From positions 1 through 64,000 of the forward strand of contig NZ_FTNC01000004.1 in the NCBI RefSeq assembly GCF_900156285.1: a DNA stretch of 64,000 nucleotides. The letters are read 5' to 3'. The first letter of the stretch is position 1; each line of letters opens with the position of its first letter. Both the position numbers and the translations under genes were made by a program. The notes under the pieces were generated by a model. It was given only the letters and a program-made list of their open reading frames with translations, searched no databases and had not been told where the DNA came from. This DNA comes from Halanaerobium kushneri. Its GTDB lineage: Bacteria; Bacillota; Halanaerobiia; Halanaerobiales; Halanaerobiaceae. Below are positions 34,683 to 44,143 of this stretch, piece after piece.

Positions 34683-35912
34683 TTATTTCTGTTTTTTGAT
34701 TAAGACGCCCATTGTTTCATAAGCAAAATCAACTGCCTTAAGGTATTTGTTATAAAGTTTTTTTGGATCAAGCTGATTTTTTCTTTCTATTAAGGCAACC
34801 TGGTCCCATTTAACTCGCTCAAAAGCAATAACAAGATTTAAGATTTCTCCCATTACACCTTCTCTGATTAAAATTGCTTCTTTTATTTCTTCTGTCAGAG
34901 CTGTTTCCTCCATAATTTTTGCCATAGATCTATTTAAAAAGGCATCCAACATGGAAAAAATCCCCATTGTAAAAAGGTCTTCGCTTTTATCAGCTGCGTT
35001 AAATTCTTCAGCAAGCGATTCGGCAAATTTAGCTCGGGTTAGTGTATTAACAAAGAGAATATTTGGTTTATCATCTTTTAAACCATTAATTAAGTAGAGA
35101 AGACTCCATTTTTTAAGACCTTTAACGCCAAGTAAAGCAGAAGCCTGTTTAATTGAAGCCACATTATAGCCATAAGAAGCTGAGTTAATAGTTTTTAAAA
35201 GGCTAAAAGACATAGAAATGTCATTTTTTATAAGTTTTTCTATTTTGTCGAAATCGACATCTGCTTTATTTAACTCCTTTAAAACATTAAGATAATTTAT
35301 TTTATAACCTGGAGTTCCACTATCATTTACCATGTCAGCTTTTGTAAAGAAAACCCCCTGAAAATAATCAAAGCCGGCTGCTTTTGCTTCTTTAAATTGA
35401 TGGTGTTCATCGATATTTTGGGCCAGAAATTTTATTTGCGAAGAGTTTTTATTCCTTATAGTTTCTATAAAACTTCTGTGCTCGGTTTTAGAAGCCTTTT
35501 TATAATCAATTTTGATAATATCTGCATACTCATAAAGGTTAACAGCTGGATTTTTTACTGATTGATTTAAAATAAGCAGACAGCCGTTATCTTTTAATTT
35601 TTTGATTGTATTGATTATCTCATTTTTCAGCTTAATATCTTCCGAAATTTCAATACCTAGATTATCTTTTGAGACAAGTTGAGGTACTTCACTCTGGATC
35701 AAATCAGCATTAAAATGAATAAAAACTTTTTTGCCATCAGCGAGATTGCTGTTTTCAAAGAACTTAATATCATCGCTAATTTCTTCTATAAAAAGCTTTG
35801 AGTTTTCTGATAGACCTTTTTCTTCAATAGAATTTTTGAAGATGATCTCATAAGCAAATACTTCTTGATTGGAGTCGAGAACTGGCTTTCTGGCAGCAAT
35901 ATATTTTCCCAT
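34683..35912 (-). CDS. EAL-like plus HDOD signalling protein (YuxH type)
   Basis: 409 residues. The N-terminal half is an EAL fold without the EAL motif: the first strand reads VFAYEIIFKNSIEE. IIKIDYKKASKTEHR and LAQNIDEHHQFKEAKAAGFD with YFQGVFF correspond to later EAL strands. So c-di-GMP hydrolysis is unlikely. The C-terminal half (about 205-395) is an HDOD domain with FSLLKTINSASYG and IKQASALLGVKGLKKW. Such proteins act as signalling adaptors, often in motility or c-di-GMP networks. Two HD-GYP proteins are encoded elsewhere in the window. Confidence 0.85.
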   Translation of the reverse strand: MGKYIAARKPVLDSNQEVFAYEIIFKNSIEEKGLSENSKLFIEEISDDIKFFENSNLADGKKVFIHFNADLIQSEVPQLVSKDNLGIEISEDIKLKNEIINTIKKLKDNGCLLILNQSVKNPAVNLYEYADIIKIDYKKASKTEHRSFIETIRNKNSSQIKFLAQNIDEHHQFKEAKAAGFDYFQGVFFTKADMVNDSGTPGYKINYLNVLKELNKADVDFDKIEKLIKNDISMSFSLLKTINSASYGYNVASIKQASALLGVKGLKKWSLLYLINGLKDDKPNILFVNTLTRAKFAESLAEEFNAADKSEDLFTMGIFSMLDAFLNRSMAKIMEETALTEEIKEAILIREGVMGEILNLVIAFERVKWDQVALIERKNQLDPKKLYNKYLKAVDFAYETMGVLIKKQK

Positions 35913-36037
35913 TTGATATCACTCTCTTTTTGAAATTATTTTATATACTTAATATTCCCTGCTTAAATAATTATTGGTAAAATAAAAGCTTTAAAATACC
36001 GTTAATGTAAATTATACACTAAAAACTATAATTTTAC

Positions 36038-36074
36038 AAAAAAAATAGCCCGGTAGGTTGGGGGTCCTCCGGGC
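36038..36074 (-). terminator. Rho-independent terminator of cysK
   Basis: On the minus strand GCCCGGAGG pairs with CCTACCGGGC around a C-rich loop and is followed by TATTTTTTTT. It lies about 100 bp after the cysK stop. Confidence 0.85.
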
Positions 36075-36170
36075 CTTTCACAGGGGAAATTCTTCTATAT
36101 CAAATTATCGGGGTAAACTTTATTAAAAAAACAAAAAATCGACAAAATTTATATTAGATATTAATTATTA

Positions 36171-37082
36171 TTAGGCAAAAATTCCAGTAGAAAGATATCG
36201 CTCACCTGTATCAGGAGCAATAACAACAATTCTTTTTTCTTTGCCAACTTCTTTTGCCAGTTTGAGGGCAGCCGCAACTGCAGCACCAGTCGAAATACCA
36301 GCAAAGATACCTTCTTTTGCTGCTAAGTCCTTAGCGGTTGCAAATGCTTCTTCATTTGTTACCTTTTCAACTCGATCAATTATCTCAGTATTTAAAACTT
36401 CAGGTATAAAACCTGCTCCTATACCCTGAATCTTATGTGAACCGGGTTTATCTCCAGAGATAACAGCAGAATTTTCAGGTTCAACAGCTACCACCTGCAG
36501 GTTATTAATTCTTTCTTTTAGTTTTTCGCCTGTACCAGTAATTGTGCCACCAGTTCCTACACCGGCAACCAGATAATCAATTTTAGCTTCTGTTTCAGTA
36601 ATTATTTCCTGAGCCGTTGTTTGGCGATGAATATCAGGATTAGCAGGGTTTTTAAACTGTGAGAGAATAAATCCATCTCGTTCAGCTGCAATTTCCTCTG
36701 CTTTTGAGATAGCACCTTTCATACCTCCAGATGCTGGAGTCAGCACTAATTCTGCTCCATAAGCTTTAAGCATCTGTCTTCTTTCCTGACTCATTGACTC
36801 AGGCATTGTCAGCACAACTTTATATCCTCTGGCAGCTCCAACCATAGCTATTCCTATTCCTGTGTTTCCACTTGTTGGCTCTACTAAAACACCACCAGGT
36901 TTAATCTTACCTGATTTTTCAGCTTCTTTTATCATATTAAGAGCTATTCTATCTTTAACACTGCCACCAGGATTGAAACTTTCGAGCTTGAGTACAACCT
37001 CAGCAGAATCTTCGCCAACTAAATTATTCAATCTGACTAAAGGGGTGTTGCCTATTAATTCAGTTACATTATTATAAATCAT
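36171..37082 (-). CDS. cysK: Cysteine synthase (O-acetylserine sulfhydrylase)
   Basis: 303 residues. MIYNNVTELIGNTPLVRLNN opens the standard PLP fold. ESFNPGGSVKDRIALNMI carries the PLP lysine (about K43) and PTSGNTGIGIAMVGA the phosphate and substrate loop. VAGVGTGGTITGTGEKLK binds the PLP phosphate and GISTGAAVAAALKLAK follows near the end. It condenses O-acetylserine with sulfide to give cysteine. Its partner enzyme CysE is encoded at 29128 but carries an amber codon. It has a consensus promoter embedded in a large dyad (37145-37183). Confidence 0.96.
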   Translation of the reverse strand: MIYNNVTELIGNTPLVRLNNLVGEDSAEVVLKLESFNPGGSVKDRIALNMIKEAEKSGKIKPGGVLVEPTSGNTGIGIAMVGAARGYKVVLTMPESMSQERRQMLKAYGAELVLTPASGGMKGAISKAEEIAAERDGFILSQFKNPANPDIHRQTTAQEIITETEAKIDYLVAGVGTGGTITGTGEKLKERINNLQVVAVEPENSAVISGDKPGSHKIQGIGAGFIPEVLNTEIIDRVEKVTNEEAFATAKDLAAKEGIFAGISTGAAVAAALKLAKEVGKEKRIVVIAPDTGERYLSTGIFA

Positions 37083-37144
37083 AAGTACCTCCCAAAACTT
37101 TTAGATAAAACTTTTTTAAAGTTGAGCACTTTACTTTGATTTAT

Positions 37145-37183
37145 ATTATAATATAGTATAGTAATACTGTCAACTATATTATA
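37145..37183 (-). promoter_or_regulatory. Consensus cysK promoter embedded in nested inverted repeats
   Basis: On the minus strand TTGACA (37173-37168), 17 bp, TATAAT (37150-37145) is a perfect promoter. It is covered by an 11-bp perfect inverted repeat, TATAATATAGT (37147-37157) and ACTATATTATA (37173-37183), and by an inner repeat AGTAT/ATACT (37155-37168). A repressor bound here would block polymerase. Rrf2-family regulators such as CymR or IscR are the usual cysteine regulators of Firmicutes; that link is inference. Confidence 0.65.
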
Positions 37184-37228
37184 AAAAAAGAATATAGTTT
37201 TATGTTTCTAGCTGAGATAGTAATAATT

Positions 37229-37256
37229 TTGACATTTTTTTCAAAAAAGGTATAAT
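37229..37256 (+). promoter_or_regulatory. Promoter of the YvlD-like gene
   Basis: TTGACA (37229-37234), 16 bp, TATAAT (37251-37256), about 93 bp upstream of ATG 37350. The leader between contains nothing else recognisable. Confidence 0.65.
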
Positions 37257-37349
37257 GTAATTATCATAGAAATATGTATATAGGTTAAGTGATAGAGTCA
37301 TTATTTAAAAATAATATTTAATCTAATTGTTAAACGAGGAGGAATTAAA

Positions 37350-37691
37350 ATGTCTCATTTCTTTGCAAAAGTTTTTTCGACCATGGTAGCTCTATTAGTG
37401 GCTGCTTATTTACTGCCCGGTATTACAGTTACCGGAGTCTGGGCCGGCTTTTTTGCAGCTGTTGTCTTAGGGTTTGTCAATGGATTTATTAGACCTATTT
37501 TTACTATTTTGACAATACCGTTTACAATTCTTACTTTTGGATTGTTCTTACTGGTGATAAATGCAATTATGCTTTCTTTAACTTCTGTTTTAGTGCCCGG
37601 TTTTGCAGTCAGCGGCTTCTTTTCGGCTTTGATTGCTTCTATTATTGTAAGTTTTGTATCGAGCATCCTGCACAATATGTTTGAAGAGTAA
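37350..37691 (+). CDS. YvlD-like membrane protein (phage holin family 4 superfamily, PF04020)
   Basis: 113 residues with four hydrophobic helices. LVAAYLLPGITVTGVWAGFF, ALVLGFVN-type (AVVLGFVNGFIRPIFTILTI) and PFTILTFGLFLLVINAIML are the family hallmarks. The name comes from distant similarity to phage holins; bacterial members are chromosomal and linked to envelope stress. GAGGAGG precedes ATG 37350. It is followed 47 bp later by a secreted protein gene. Confidence 0.85.
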   Translation: MSHFFAKVFSTMVALLVAAYLLPGITVTGVWAGFFAAVVLGFVNGFIRPIFTILTIPFTILTFGLFLLVINAIMLSLTSVLVPGFAVSGFFSALIASIIVSFVSSILHNMFEE

Positions 37692-37738
37692 TTAACAATT
37701 TTTAAGTTTAAAATGGGATAGTGTCAGGAGGTTTAGAA

Positions 37739-38386
37739 ATGAAAAAAACAGCAGCAATTTTTATATTTATAACTTTAATTATATTTACAGTTAGTGGAGC
37801 TGCTTTAGCTGATCAGATTGAACTTCAGAGTGGGGAAAAATTGAGGGGAGAGGTCCAGAATGAAACTCTGGGCCTGCAGACAGATTATGCGAAATTAAAC
37901 TTGCAAAAACAATATATAAGTAAAATTGATCGAGAAGTTAGAAATGAAACGGAAATCTTTGTTTTAAGAGCTTCAGAAAACAACAGATTCAGCGGTCAGC
38001 TGCTTGCAGATATTAGATTTATGGTTAATGGTTCTGAGAGAGTTTTTACAGTTTCGGATATTAAAAGTGTTGATTTTTCTACTAACAGTTCCTTTAATGC
38101 TAATAAAGATATTTCAGTTAGTTTAAGGAATGGCGATTTCTTCTTTGCCAGTACAGTAGAAAATGCAATCAGTATTAATACTTCTCTAGGGAGCCCACTA
38201 AATATCAACTATAGTAATCTGACATCGATTGAGTATTTAAGTGGAGAGAAGACCTATTTAATAAAGCGCAAAAACTCTTCAGATATTAAATCAAATTTAC
38301 AGGGTCAAAAAATAATTGTCTGGCCTGCGGCTGCCGAAATTGTTGAGCTTAGATTTGATCATGTAAGTAAGATTAATTTTAATTAA
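37739..38386 (+). CDS. Secreted protein of unknown function
   Basis: About 215 residues from ATG 37739 after AGGAGG. A signal peptide (MKKTAAIFIFITLIIFTVSG, cut near ALAD) precedes a beta-rich body. It opens with QIELQSGEKLRGEVQNETLG, which resembles the small beta domains found in bacterial proteins with 'GEKLxGxV' strands. The pattern of a short polar strand and SxDF-like turn recurs (IKSVDFSTNSSFN, LTSIEYLSGEKTY, VSKINFN), suggesting three repeats of about 65 residues. I do not recognise a family with confidence. Confidence 0.55.
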   Translation: MKKTAAIFIFITLIIFTVSGAALADQIELQSGEKLRGEVQNETLGLQTDYAKLNLQKQYISKIDREVRNETEIFVLRASENNRFSGQLLADIRFMVNGSERVFTVSDIKSVDFSTNSSFNANKDISVSLRNGDFFFASTVENAISINTSLGSPLNINYSNLTSIEYLSGEKTYLIKRKNSSDIKSNLQGQKIIVWPAAAEIVELRFDHVSKINFN

Positions 38387-38486
38387 CCACTAATTATAAA
38401 TTGTCGAATTTTGATTCTTGAAAAAAAGAAACTTTTGTAATAAAATTATAATAATATAAATCAAGTTTATAATAGGAGGAATTTGA

Positions 38487-40232
38487 ATGGAGAATGAGCC
38501 GCCGGAAGATTATTACAGTGAATACGAAATCGATTTACGAGAATACATAATGCTTTTATGGAATAATAAATTTTTTATTGGTTCTCTGGTGATTATTGCT
38601 ATATTGATAGCATTTGCTTACAGTACTTTTATTATTGAGCCAGTATATGAGGCCAAGTCAACACTGCTGATTTTAACTCCGAGATATACAACTTCTCTGG
38701 AGGTAGAATCTTTTTCTATAGATACCTATAGAAATTTAGCAACTACTGATTCTATAAAACAAAAGGTTATCAATGATTTGGATTTGAGAAATGAGAGTGG
38801 AGAAAGATATAGTGCTGATCAATTAGATGGCATGATGAGTATTGAAATTCTAGCTTCTGAGGAAAATGATAATGGAGATGCACCTTTAATAGAACTTAGA
38901 GTTAAAAACAGGGATCCTGAACTGGCTGCTAACATTGCTAATGCCTGGGCAAAAAATTTTATAAAAGATAGTCGAGAAATTAGAAAAAATGAAGTGATAG
39001 AGGTTGCTACGGTTATCCAGGAACAATTTAAAGACACGGAAGAAAAACTAAACAATTTAAAATCAGATTTATTGGCTTTTAGTAAAGAGAATCGATTAGG
39101 GTTATTAAGACAAAGACTTAGTAATAGAGAAAATAAGTTAAACGAAAATAATAAGAAAATACTGGATCTGGAAAAAACTATTGGCGCAAAAAAGGCAAGG
39201 TACAAAATTATTATTTCTCAGTTAGATAAAATGGAAAAGGATGGGAAGTGGATTGGAGAATTAAGAAACGAAGTTAATATAGGAAACAATTATGGTTTAT
39301 TAAAAGTTAAAGATCAGTTCTTAAATTATCAGGAGAAATTAAAGAATTTTAATCAGGAGAATGATCTTAATTTAATACAGGAAGAAATTAAATCTGCAAG
39401 AAATAATATTACCAAGTACCAGAATAGAATATCAGAATTAAAAAATAAAATGGTAAATTTAAGAGAAGAAAATCAAAATCTGAATGAGGTATTAGGAGAA
39501 GAAGACTCTCGTTGGATAGTTAATAGAAGTATAGACAACAATACACTTTGGGAGAATATTTTATCAGAAAAAGAACTTAATTTATTAAAAAAATTAAAGT
39601 TAGAAGATGAAATTGTAAATCCTATTTACAAAAAAGCCAAGAATAATTTAACTGATAATCGTGTTATATTAAAAAAGATTCCAACCTTAATAAAATATTA
39701 CAATAGCCAGATTGAGAATGAAAACAATAGATTAAAAAAATTAAACGAAGAATATTATGGTCTTGAATTAATTAAGAATAATATTAGTAATAATTTATCA
39801 ATGTATAGAGATTCCTATAATAGTTTTGCTAAGAGATATGAAGATTTAGTTAATAAAAAGGTGAATTTAGAACTTGAATTAGAAGAAATAAGTGCTGAAT
39901 TGGCATACTACCGTAAAGATGAAAGTAAATTAACTTCAGAAATTAAAGAAATGCAGAATCAGTTATGGGAAGCGGAGAATGAAAAGTCTTTACTTGAACA
40001 AAGAATAAAAGATGTAAAAAATACTTATAGTTCTTTAGCTTCTAGAGTCGAAGAAGCTAGGATTACAGAAGCACAAAGGACAAGTGATGTTAAGTTTTAT
40101 GCGGAAGCAGTAACACCTTCGAAACCTCTTGGAAATAATAGTAAACTTAATATGGCTATAGCAGCTGTTTTAGCACTTATGCTTGCAGTTTTTATAGTAT
40201 TCTTTAGAGAGTTTATGAAAGAACATAACTAA
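38487..40232 (+). CDS. Wzz/chain-length-determinant-like protein with long coiled coil
   Basis: 581 residues. The cytoplasmic N-terminus YSEYEIDLREYIMLLWNNKF leads into membrane helix 1 (about 33-52) and a Wzz domain. A coiled coil of about 400 residues (roughly 170-550) follows, then a C-terminal helix (MAIAAVLALMLAVFIVFFRE). The two-helix arrangement is that of polysaccharide co-polymerases, which set polymer length. No Tyr-kinase domain is present. A shorter paralogue follows at 40425 with nearly the same ends. GGAGG precedes ATG 38487. Confidence 0.82.
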   Translation: MENEPPEDYYSEYEIDLREYIMLLWNNKFFIGSLVIIAILIAFAYSTFIIEPVYEAKSTLLILTPRYTTSLEVESFSIDTYRNLATTDSIKQKVINDLDLRNESGERYSADQLDGMMSIEILASEENDNGDAPLIELRVKNRDPELAANIANAWAKNFIKDSREIRKNEVIEVATVIQEQFKDTEEKLNNLKSDLLAFSKENRLGLLRQRLSNRENKLNENNKKILDLEKTIGAKKARYKIIISQLDKMEKDGKWIGELRNEVNIGNNYGLLKVKDQFLNYQEKLKNFNQENDLNLIQEEIKSARNNITKYQNRISELKNKMVNLREENQNLNEVLGEEDSRWIVNRSIDNNTLWENILSEKELNLLKKLKLEDEIVNPIYKKAKNNLTDNRVILKKIPTLIKYYNSQIENENNRLKKLNEEYYGLELIKNNISNNLSMYRDSYNSFAKRYEDLVNKKVNLELELEEISAELAYYRKDESKLTSEIKEMQNQLWEAENEKSLLEQRIKDVKNTYSSLASRVEEARITEAQRTSDVKFYAEAVTPSKPLGNNSKLNMAIAAVLALMLAVFIVFFREFMKEHN

Positions 40233-40257
40233 AGATAACTAAATAATCATTAAGAAG

Positions 40258-40312
40258 AAGTCTCTTTTCTTTTAAGTTGTTTTTTATAACTTAAGAAAAG
40301 AGACTTTTTAGT
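40258..40312 (+). terminator. Strong terminator between the two Wzz-like genes
   Basis: GTCTCTTTTCTT and AAGAAAAGAGAC form the lower stem, AAGTT/AACTT the upper, and TTTTT follows. The two paralogues are therefore probably transcribed separately. Confidence 0.85.
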
Positions 40313-40424
40313 TTTAAATTTGTGATGAAAGTTTGAAAATTCCAAAAACAGATTGTTTTATTTTGTAAAATAATGTAGAATAATAATTAGGAGGCTAAAA
40401 TATAATTTGTGGGGAGCGATATAG

Positions 40425-41258
40425 ATGAATAGTGAAGGAAATAATAACCACCAGATGTATTATGATGAATATGAAATTGATTTAAGAGAATATATACTTC
40501 TTTTGTGGGATAATAAATTTTTTATAGGCGGGCTTGTAATACTGGCTGTTATAGCTGCTTTTTTGTTCAGCACTTTTTTTATTGCTCCGACTTATCAGAC
40601 TCAGGCCAGAATACAGCTTTCCAATTATGAAGGTTTATACAGTAACCCTGATACCGCTGTACAACTTTTAAGCAGCACTGATTTAATGCAGAAAGTAATG
40701 GCAGCAGAAAATATAGATTTGACAGCTGCTCAATTAAATTCCTATATTAATAACAACTTGAATATCAGTCAAATAAGTAATACTTCAATTATTACAATAA
40801 CAGTAAAAAATAATGAGCCTCAATTAACTCAAAATATTGCAGAGGGTTTAATTAGTAACTTTGAAGCAGACTCTAATAAATATTTTGAAAATAAATTAAA
40901 AAATGATAGGGAATATATTTCTGCTCTTAAAACTGATCTAAAAGATCTAAGTTCTGATCTGAAAAGAAATCAAAACTTAATTCAAGAAAGTAGAGAAAAG
41001 GGAGAAAGTGAGGTTGCTTCCTTATTAATTCAGGAAAATTCTTCTCTTCAGGATTCACGGCTGGAGTTAAGAAGAGAAATTGAGGAAAGAGAATCAGAAC
41101 TTGAAAACTTTTATCCACTGGAAGTTTTAGATGCACCATACTTGCCTGAAAATCCGACTAGTCCGAACATAAAGTTGAATGTTGCAATTGCAGCAGTGCT
41201 GGCCCTAATGCTGGCAGTATTTATAATCTTCTTTAGAGAATTTATGAAAGAAGAATAG
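40425..41258 (+). CDS. Short Wzz-like chain-length determinant
   Basis: 277 residues, half the length of its upstream paralogue. The N-terminus YDEYEIDLREYILLLWDNKF and C-terminus NVAIAAVLALMLAVFIIFFR are nearly identical to those at 38487, while the middle is a normal Wzz periplasmic domain with only a short coiled coil (about 165-230). A PENPTSPNIKLN segment before the second helix is the usual proline-rich Wzz motif. It probably controls chain length of a surface polysaccharide. A UDP-glucose dehydrogenase gene lies nearby at 42881. Confidence 0.87.
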   Translation: MNSEGNNNHQMYYDEYEIDLREYILLLWDNKFFIGGLVILAVIAAFLFSTFFIAPTYQTQARIQLSNYEGLYSNPDTAVQLLSSTDLMQKVMAAENIDLTAAQLNSYINNNLNISQISNTSIITITVKNNEPQLTQNIAEGLISNFEADSNKYFENKLKNDREYISALKTDLKDLSSDLKRNQNLIQESREKGESEVASLLIQENSSLQDSRLELRREIEERESELENFYPLEVLDAPYLPENPTSPNIKLNVAIAAVLALMLAVFIIFFREFMKEE

Positions 41259-41286
41259 AAAACTTAATTAAAAGCGAACATATTAA

Positions 41287-41325
41287 AACCCCGGTAGAAA
41301 TTTAAATTTTAATTTCTCCGGGGTT
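41287..41325. terminator. Bidirectional terminator between convergent wzz-like and gshA-like genes
   Basis: AACCCCGG and CCGGGGTT, continued by AGAAATT/AATTTCT, form a stem with A and T flanks usable from both strands. Confidence 0.8.
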
Positions 41326-41332
41326 AAATTAT

Positions 41333-42592
41333 TTAATTCAAGATACACCAGCTTAAAGCTTTCTTTTTACCCTGCTGTATATTATTTAAAGTTTTAAATT
41401 TTGGACGCCCATAATTTAAATAAAGGTTCTTAAACTCCTTAATATATTCTAATTCAGCGGGCGCTGCTACTTTTTCGGCTCTTTTAAAGAGCTCTGTGGT
41501 TAATGATTCTAGCTTCTGGTTTTCTTGAGAATTAATTACTTTATTTTTAAATTGCAGAAATTCCTGCTGATTGTAATTTAAAGACTGCTGATAATAATAA
41601 TCAAGATTATCCTGATTATAAAAGATAGCTTTTAATAACGCGGCAAAGGCAAAATTATAGGGATAGGGCAGAGCATCAGCGGATCTAATTTCTATGTATT
41701 TTTTAGTCCTGATATCCGGAAAAACCATTGAAAGAAAATGGTCAATAGTTTCTGCTTTATCGTTTTCCATAAGCTCTTTAATTTTAGTCGAACCACTGTA
41801 AGCTAAATTACCTTCTTCTAAGTTTATAATTGCAGGGGTATTAAGTATATATTCTGCATAATCTCTGTAACCAAACTCTTTATCAAAAACGCCTTTAATA
41901 ATGCCAGAACGCTCACTGTCACAGTTGGCCCAGATTGTCTCTCTAATGCTTGAGGATGCTGCTGTTTTCCCCTCAAAAAAAGGAGTGTTGTCAAAAAGAT
42001 AGTAGACCAGGGGAGTTAAAAAATAGCCAACTCTAAATTTTTTAATGTAATCTAGTTCATTAACATAATCAATATTCATCTGGACAGAGGCAGTACCTTT
42101 CATCATATTGTGAGCATACTTACCGGTGCCTTTAAAGTATTTGTACATTAAGTCATAACGTTTTTTTGGCAGCAGAGGTAGATCTTTAATTGAACTTTCC
42201 GGTTGATAACCGAGAACAGCCAGTTTTTGACTTCTGCTATTTAAAATTTCTTTGATTTCTTCTATAAAACTTAGATAAATTTCTTTAGTCTGCTCTAAAT
42301 CAGCAAAGGGAATAATGCTCAATTCAAGCTGGCCACCTGGTTCCAGGGTTACAGACCGTTGTTTATCAGTAAGTCCAATTAAATTTTCACCTTCAAAGAC
42401 CTTTTCCCAGTTTCCTTTACTTAACTGTTTCAGCAAAGATTCAATTCCCTGCTCTTCTGAATATTTAACAGCAGTTAAATCTTCTTTTAAAATGAGATGT
42501 TCAAATTCCATTCCGACTTTGTGATTTTCTTTTTTACTTTCAGCTTCTTTAAAATAAATTGCAAAACTTTCGATCTGTTTTTGGTAGTCCAT
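41333..42592 (-). CDS. Glutamate-cysteine ligase, GCS2 type
   Basis: 419 residues. HKVGMEFEHLILKED (about 24-38) supplies the first metal-binding glutamates. TLEPGGQLELSIIPFADLEQ (about 81-100) is the family motif, and TASVQMNIDY and KKYIEIRSADALPYPYNFAF complete the active-site set. It forms gamma-glutamylcysteine, the first step of glutathione or related thiols. No glutathione synthetase is in the window. A strict anaerobe carrying this enzyme may use gamma-glutamylcysteine itself or another low-molecular-weight thiol. The C-terminal GKKKALSWCIL ends the protein. Confidence 0.85.
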   Translation of the reverse strand: MDYQKQIESFAIYFKEAESKKENHKVGMEFEHLILKEDLTAVKYSEEQGIESLLKQLSKGNWEKVFEGENLIGLTDKQRSVTLEPGGQLELSIIPFADLEQTKEIYLSFIEEIKEILNSRSQKLAVLGYQPESSIKDLPLLPKKRYDLMYKYFKGTGKYAHNMMKGTASVQMNIDYVNELDYIKKFRVGYFLTPLVYYLFDNTPFFEGKTAASSSIRETIWANCDSERSGIIKGVFDKEFGYRDYAEYILNTPAIINLEEGNLAYSGSTKIKELMENDKAETIDHFLSMVFPDIRTKKYIEIRSADALPYPYNFAFAALLKAIFYNQDNLDYYYQQSLNYNQQEFLQFKNKVINSQENQKLESLTTELFKRAEKVAAPAELEYIKEFKNLYLNYGRPKFKTLNNIQQGKKKALSWCILN

Positions 42593-42880
42593 AACTGATC
42601 CTTTCTTTTTATTATTTATATAATTTGATAGCTTTTTTAACCTAAAATGTCAGCATTTAGTTAGCTGTTCAGCCGTAATTAAGTTGATTGCTTTACTTAT
42701 ATATACTATTATAACTTAAATTTGCTTTTCCTGCATTTAATTATAAAAAATATTGCTTAAGTTATTAGCTGACGGAAATTGTCGAGCTTTTTGTTTGAAT
42801 CTCAGAACTGTTTATAATAAAATTAAAGTTGATAAATTATTCATCAATTATAAAATTTACATACAGGGGAGAATGATAAT
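42593..42880. other. Divergent intergenic region upstream of ugd
   Basis: 288 bp between two divergently read genes. A possible ugd promoter (TTGTTT, 16 bp, TATAAT ending near 42820) is visible. I see no gene, repeat copy or riboswitch in it. Confidence 0.35.
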
Positions 42881-44047
42881 ATGAAAATCACAGTAGCAGG
42901 GGCTGGATATGTGGGGCTGTCCAATGCAGTTTTGCTTGCTCAGAATCATGAGGTAACAGCAGTCGATGTCTTAGAAGAAAAAGTGGAAATGATCAATAGA
43001 AGAAAGTCGCCGATTGTTGATCCAGAGCTTGAAGACTATCTAGAAAATAAAGAACTTGATTTAAAGGCAACCACTGATGCGCTTAAAGCATATCGGGAGG
43101 CTGATTATGTAATAATTGCTACCCCAACTAACTATGATCCGGATCAGAATTATTTTAATACCAGAACTGTAGAAGCTGTTGTGGCTAATGTACTTTCCTT
43201 TAACGAAGATGCCGTGATGATTATTAAATCAACTGTACCGGTTGGTTATACTAAAGAACTGCGGGAAAAATTTGATACAGAAAATATTATATTTTCCCCG
43301 GAATTTTTGAGGGAAGGTAAGGCACTTTATGATAATCTTTATCCCTCTCGCATTATTGTTGGAGAACAGTCTCAAAGGGCCCAGGAATTTGCTAATCTTT
43401 TAGTTGAAGGTGCTGAAAAAGAAGATATTTCAGTCTTGTTTACGGATTCCACCGAAGCAGAAGCGATAAAACTGTTTGCTAATACCTATCTTGCAATGCG
43501 GGTAGCTTTTTTTAATGAACTCGATACCTATGCTGAGGTCAGGGATTTAGACAGTAAACAGATTATTGAAGGGGTCGGCCTGGATCCTCGCATAGGAGAT
43601 CATTATAATAATCCTTCTTTTGGTTATGGAGGCTACTGTTTACCAAAAGATACTAAACAGCTGCTTGCTAATTATGAGAATGTACCCAATAATATTATGC
43701 AGGCCATTGTAGATGCCAACCGAACCAGGAAAGATCATATTGCTGAGATGATAATTAAACAGCAGCCGGAAAAGGTAGGGATTTATCGTCTGACCATGAA
43801 GAAAAACTCTGATAATTTTAGACAGTCATCTGTGCAGGGAGTAATGAAACGCATCAAGGCAAAGGGAATTGAAGTAGTAGTATATGAGCCTGCCCTGGAG
43901 GCCGATCAGTTTTATAGATCACGAGTAATAAATGACTTAGCTGAATTTAAAGCTGAATCAGAAATCATTGTTGCCAACAGAATGGCTGCCGAGTTAGATG
44001 ATGTTGAGGAAAAAGTTTATACCAGAGATTTATTTAATAATAATTAA
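42881..44047 (+). CDS. ugd: UDP-glucose/GDP-mannose 6-dehydrogenase
   Basis: 388 residues. The Rossmann start [20 protein letters not shown] is followed by [18 protein letters not shown], with [20 protein letters not shown] and the catalytic loop [20 protein letters not shown] containing the nucleophilic Cys. The sequence is closest in pattern to the short UDP-glucose dehydrogenases that use UDP-sugar rather than GDP-mannose, but this is not decisive. It supplies UDP-glucuronate for surface polysaccharide, consistent with the nearby Wzz-like proteins. Confidence 0.92.
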   Translation: MKITVAGAGYVGLSNAVLLAQNHEVTAVDVLEEKVEMINRRKSPIVDPELEDYLENKELDLKATTDALKAYREADYVIIATPTNYDPDQNYFNTRTVEAVVANVLSFNEDAVMIIKSTVPVGYTKELREKFDTENIIFSPEFLREGKALYDNLYPSRIIVGEQSQRAQEFANLLVEGAEKEDISVLFTDSTEAEAIKLFANTYLAMRVAFFNELDTYAEVRDLDSKQIIEGVGLDPRIGDHYNNPSFGYGGYCLPKDTKQLLANYENVPNNIMQAIVDANRTRKDHIAEMIIKQQPEKVGIYRLTMKKNSDNFRQSSVQGVMKRIKAKGIEVVVYEPALEADQFYRSRVINDLAEFKAESEIIVANRMAAELDDVEEKVYTRDLFNNN

Positions 44048-44061
44048 GCTGCAGTTTTTAA

Positions 44062-44105
44062 CCACCCGGATTAAGTCATATTTTTGACTCAAAACGGGTG
44101 GCTTT
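44062..44105 (+). terminator. Terminator after ugd
   Basis: CCACCCG and CGGGTGG enclose an inner AGTCA/TGACT stem, and CTTTTGTTT follows. Also positioned to stop the convergent gene at 44144. Confidence 0.75.
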
Positions 44106-44143
44106 TGTTTCTCAGAGCTTTCTGCAGCTAGTAAAATAAATTC

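Noticed and set aside
37350-37691. Prophage holin
   Set aside because: The protein belongs to the YvlD-like chromosomal branch; no endolysin or other phage gene is nearby.
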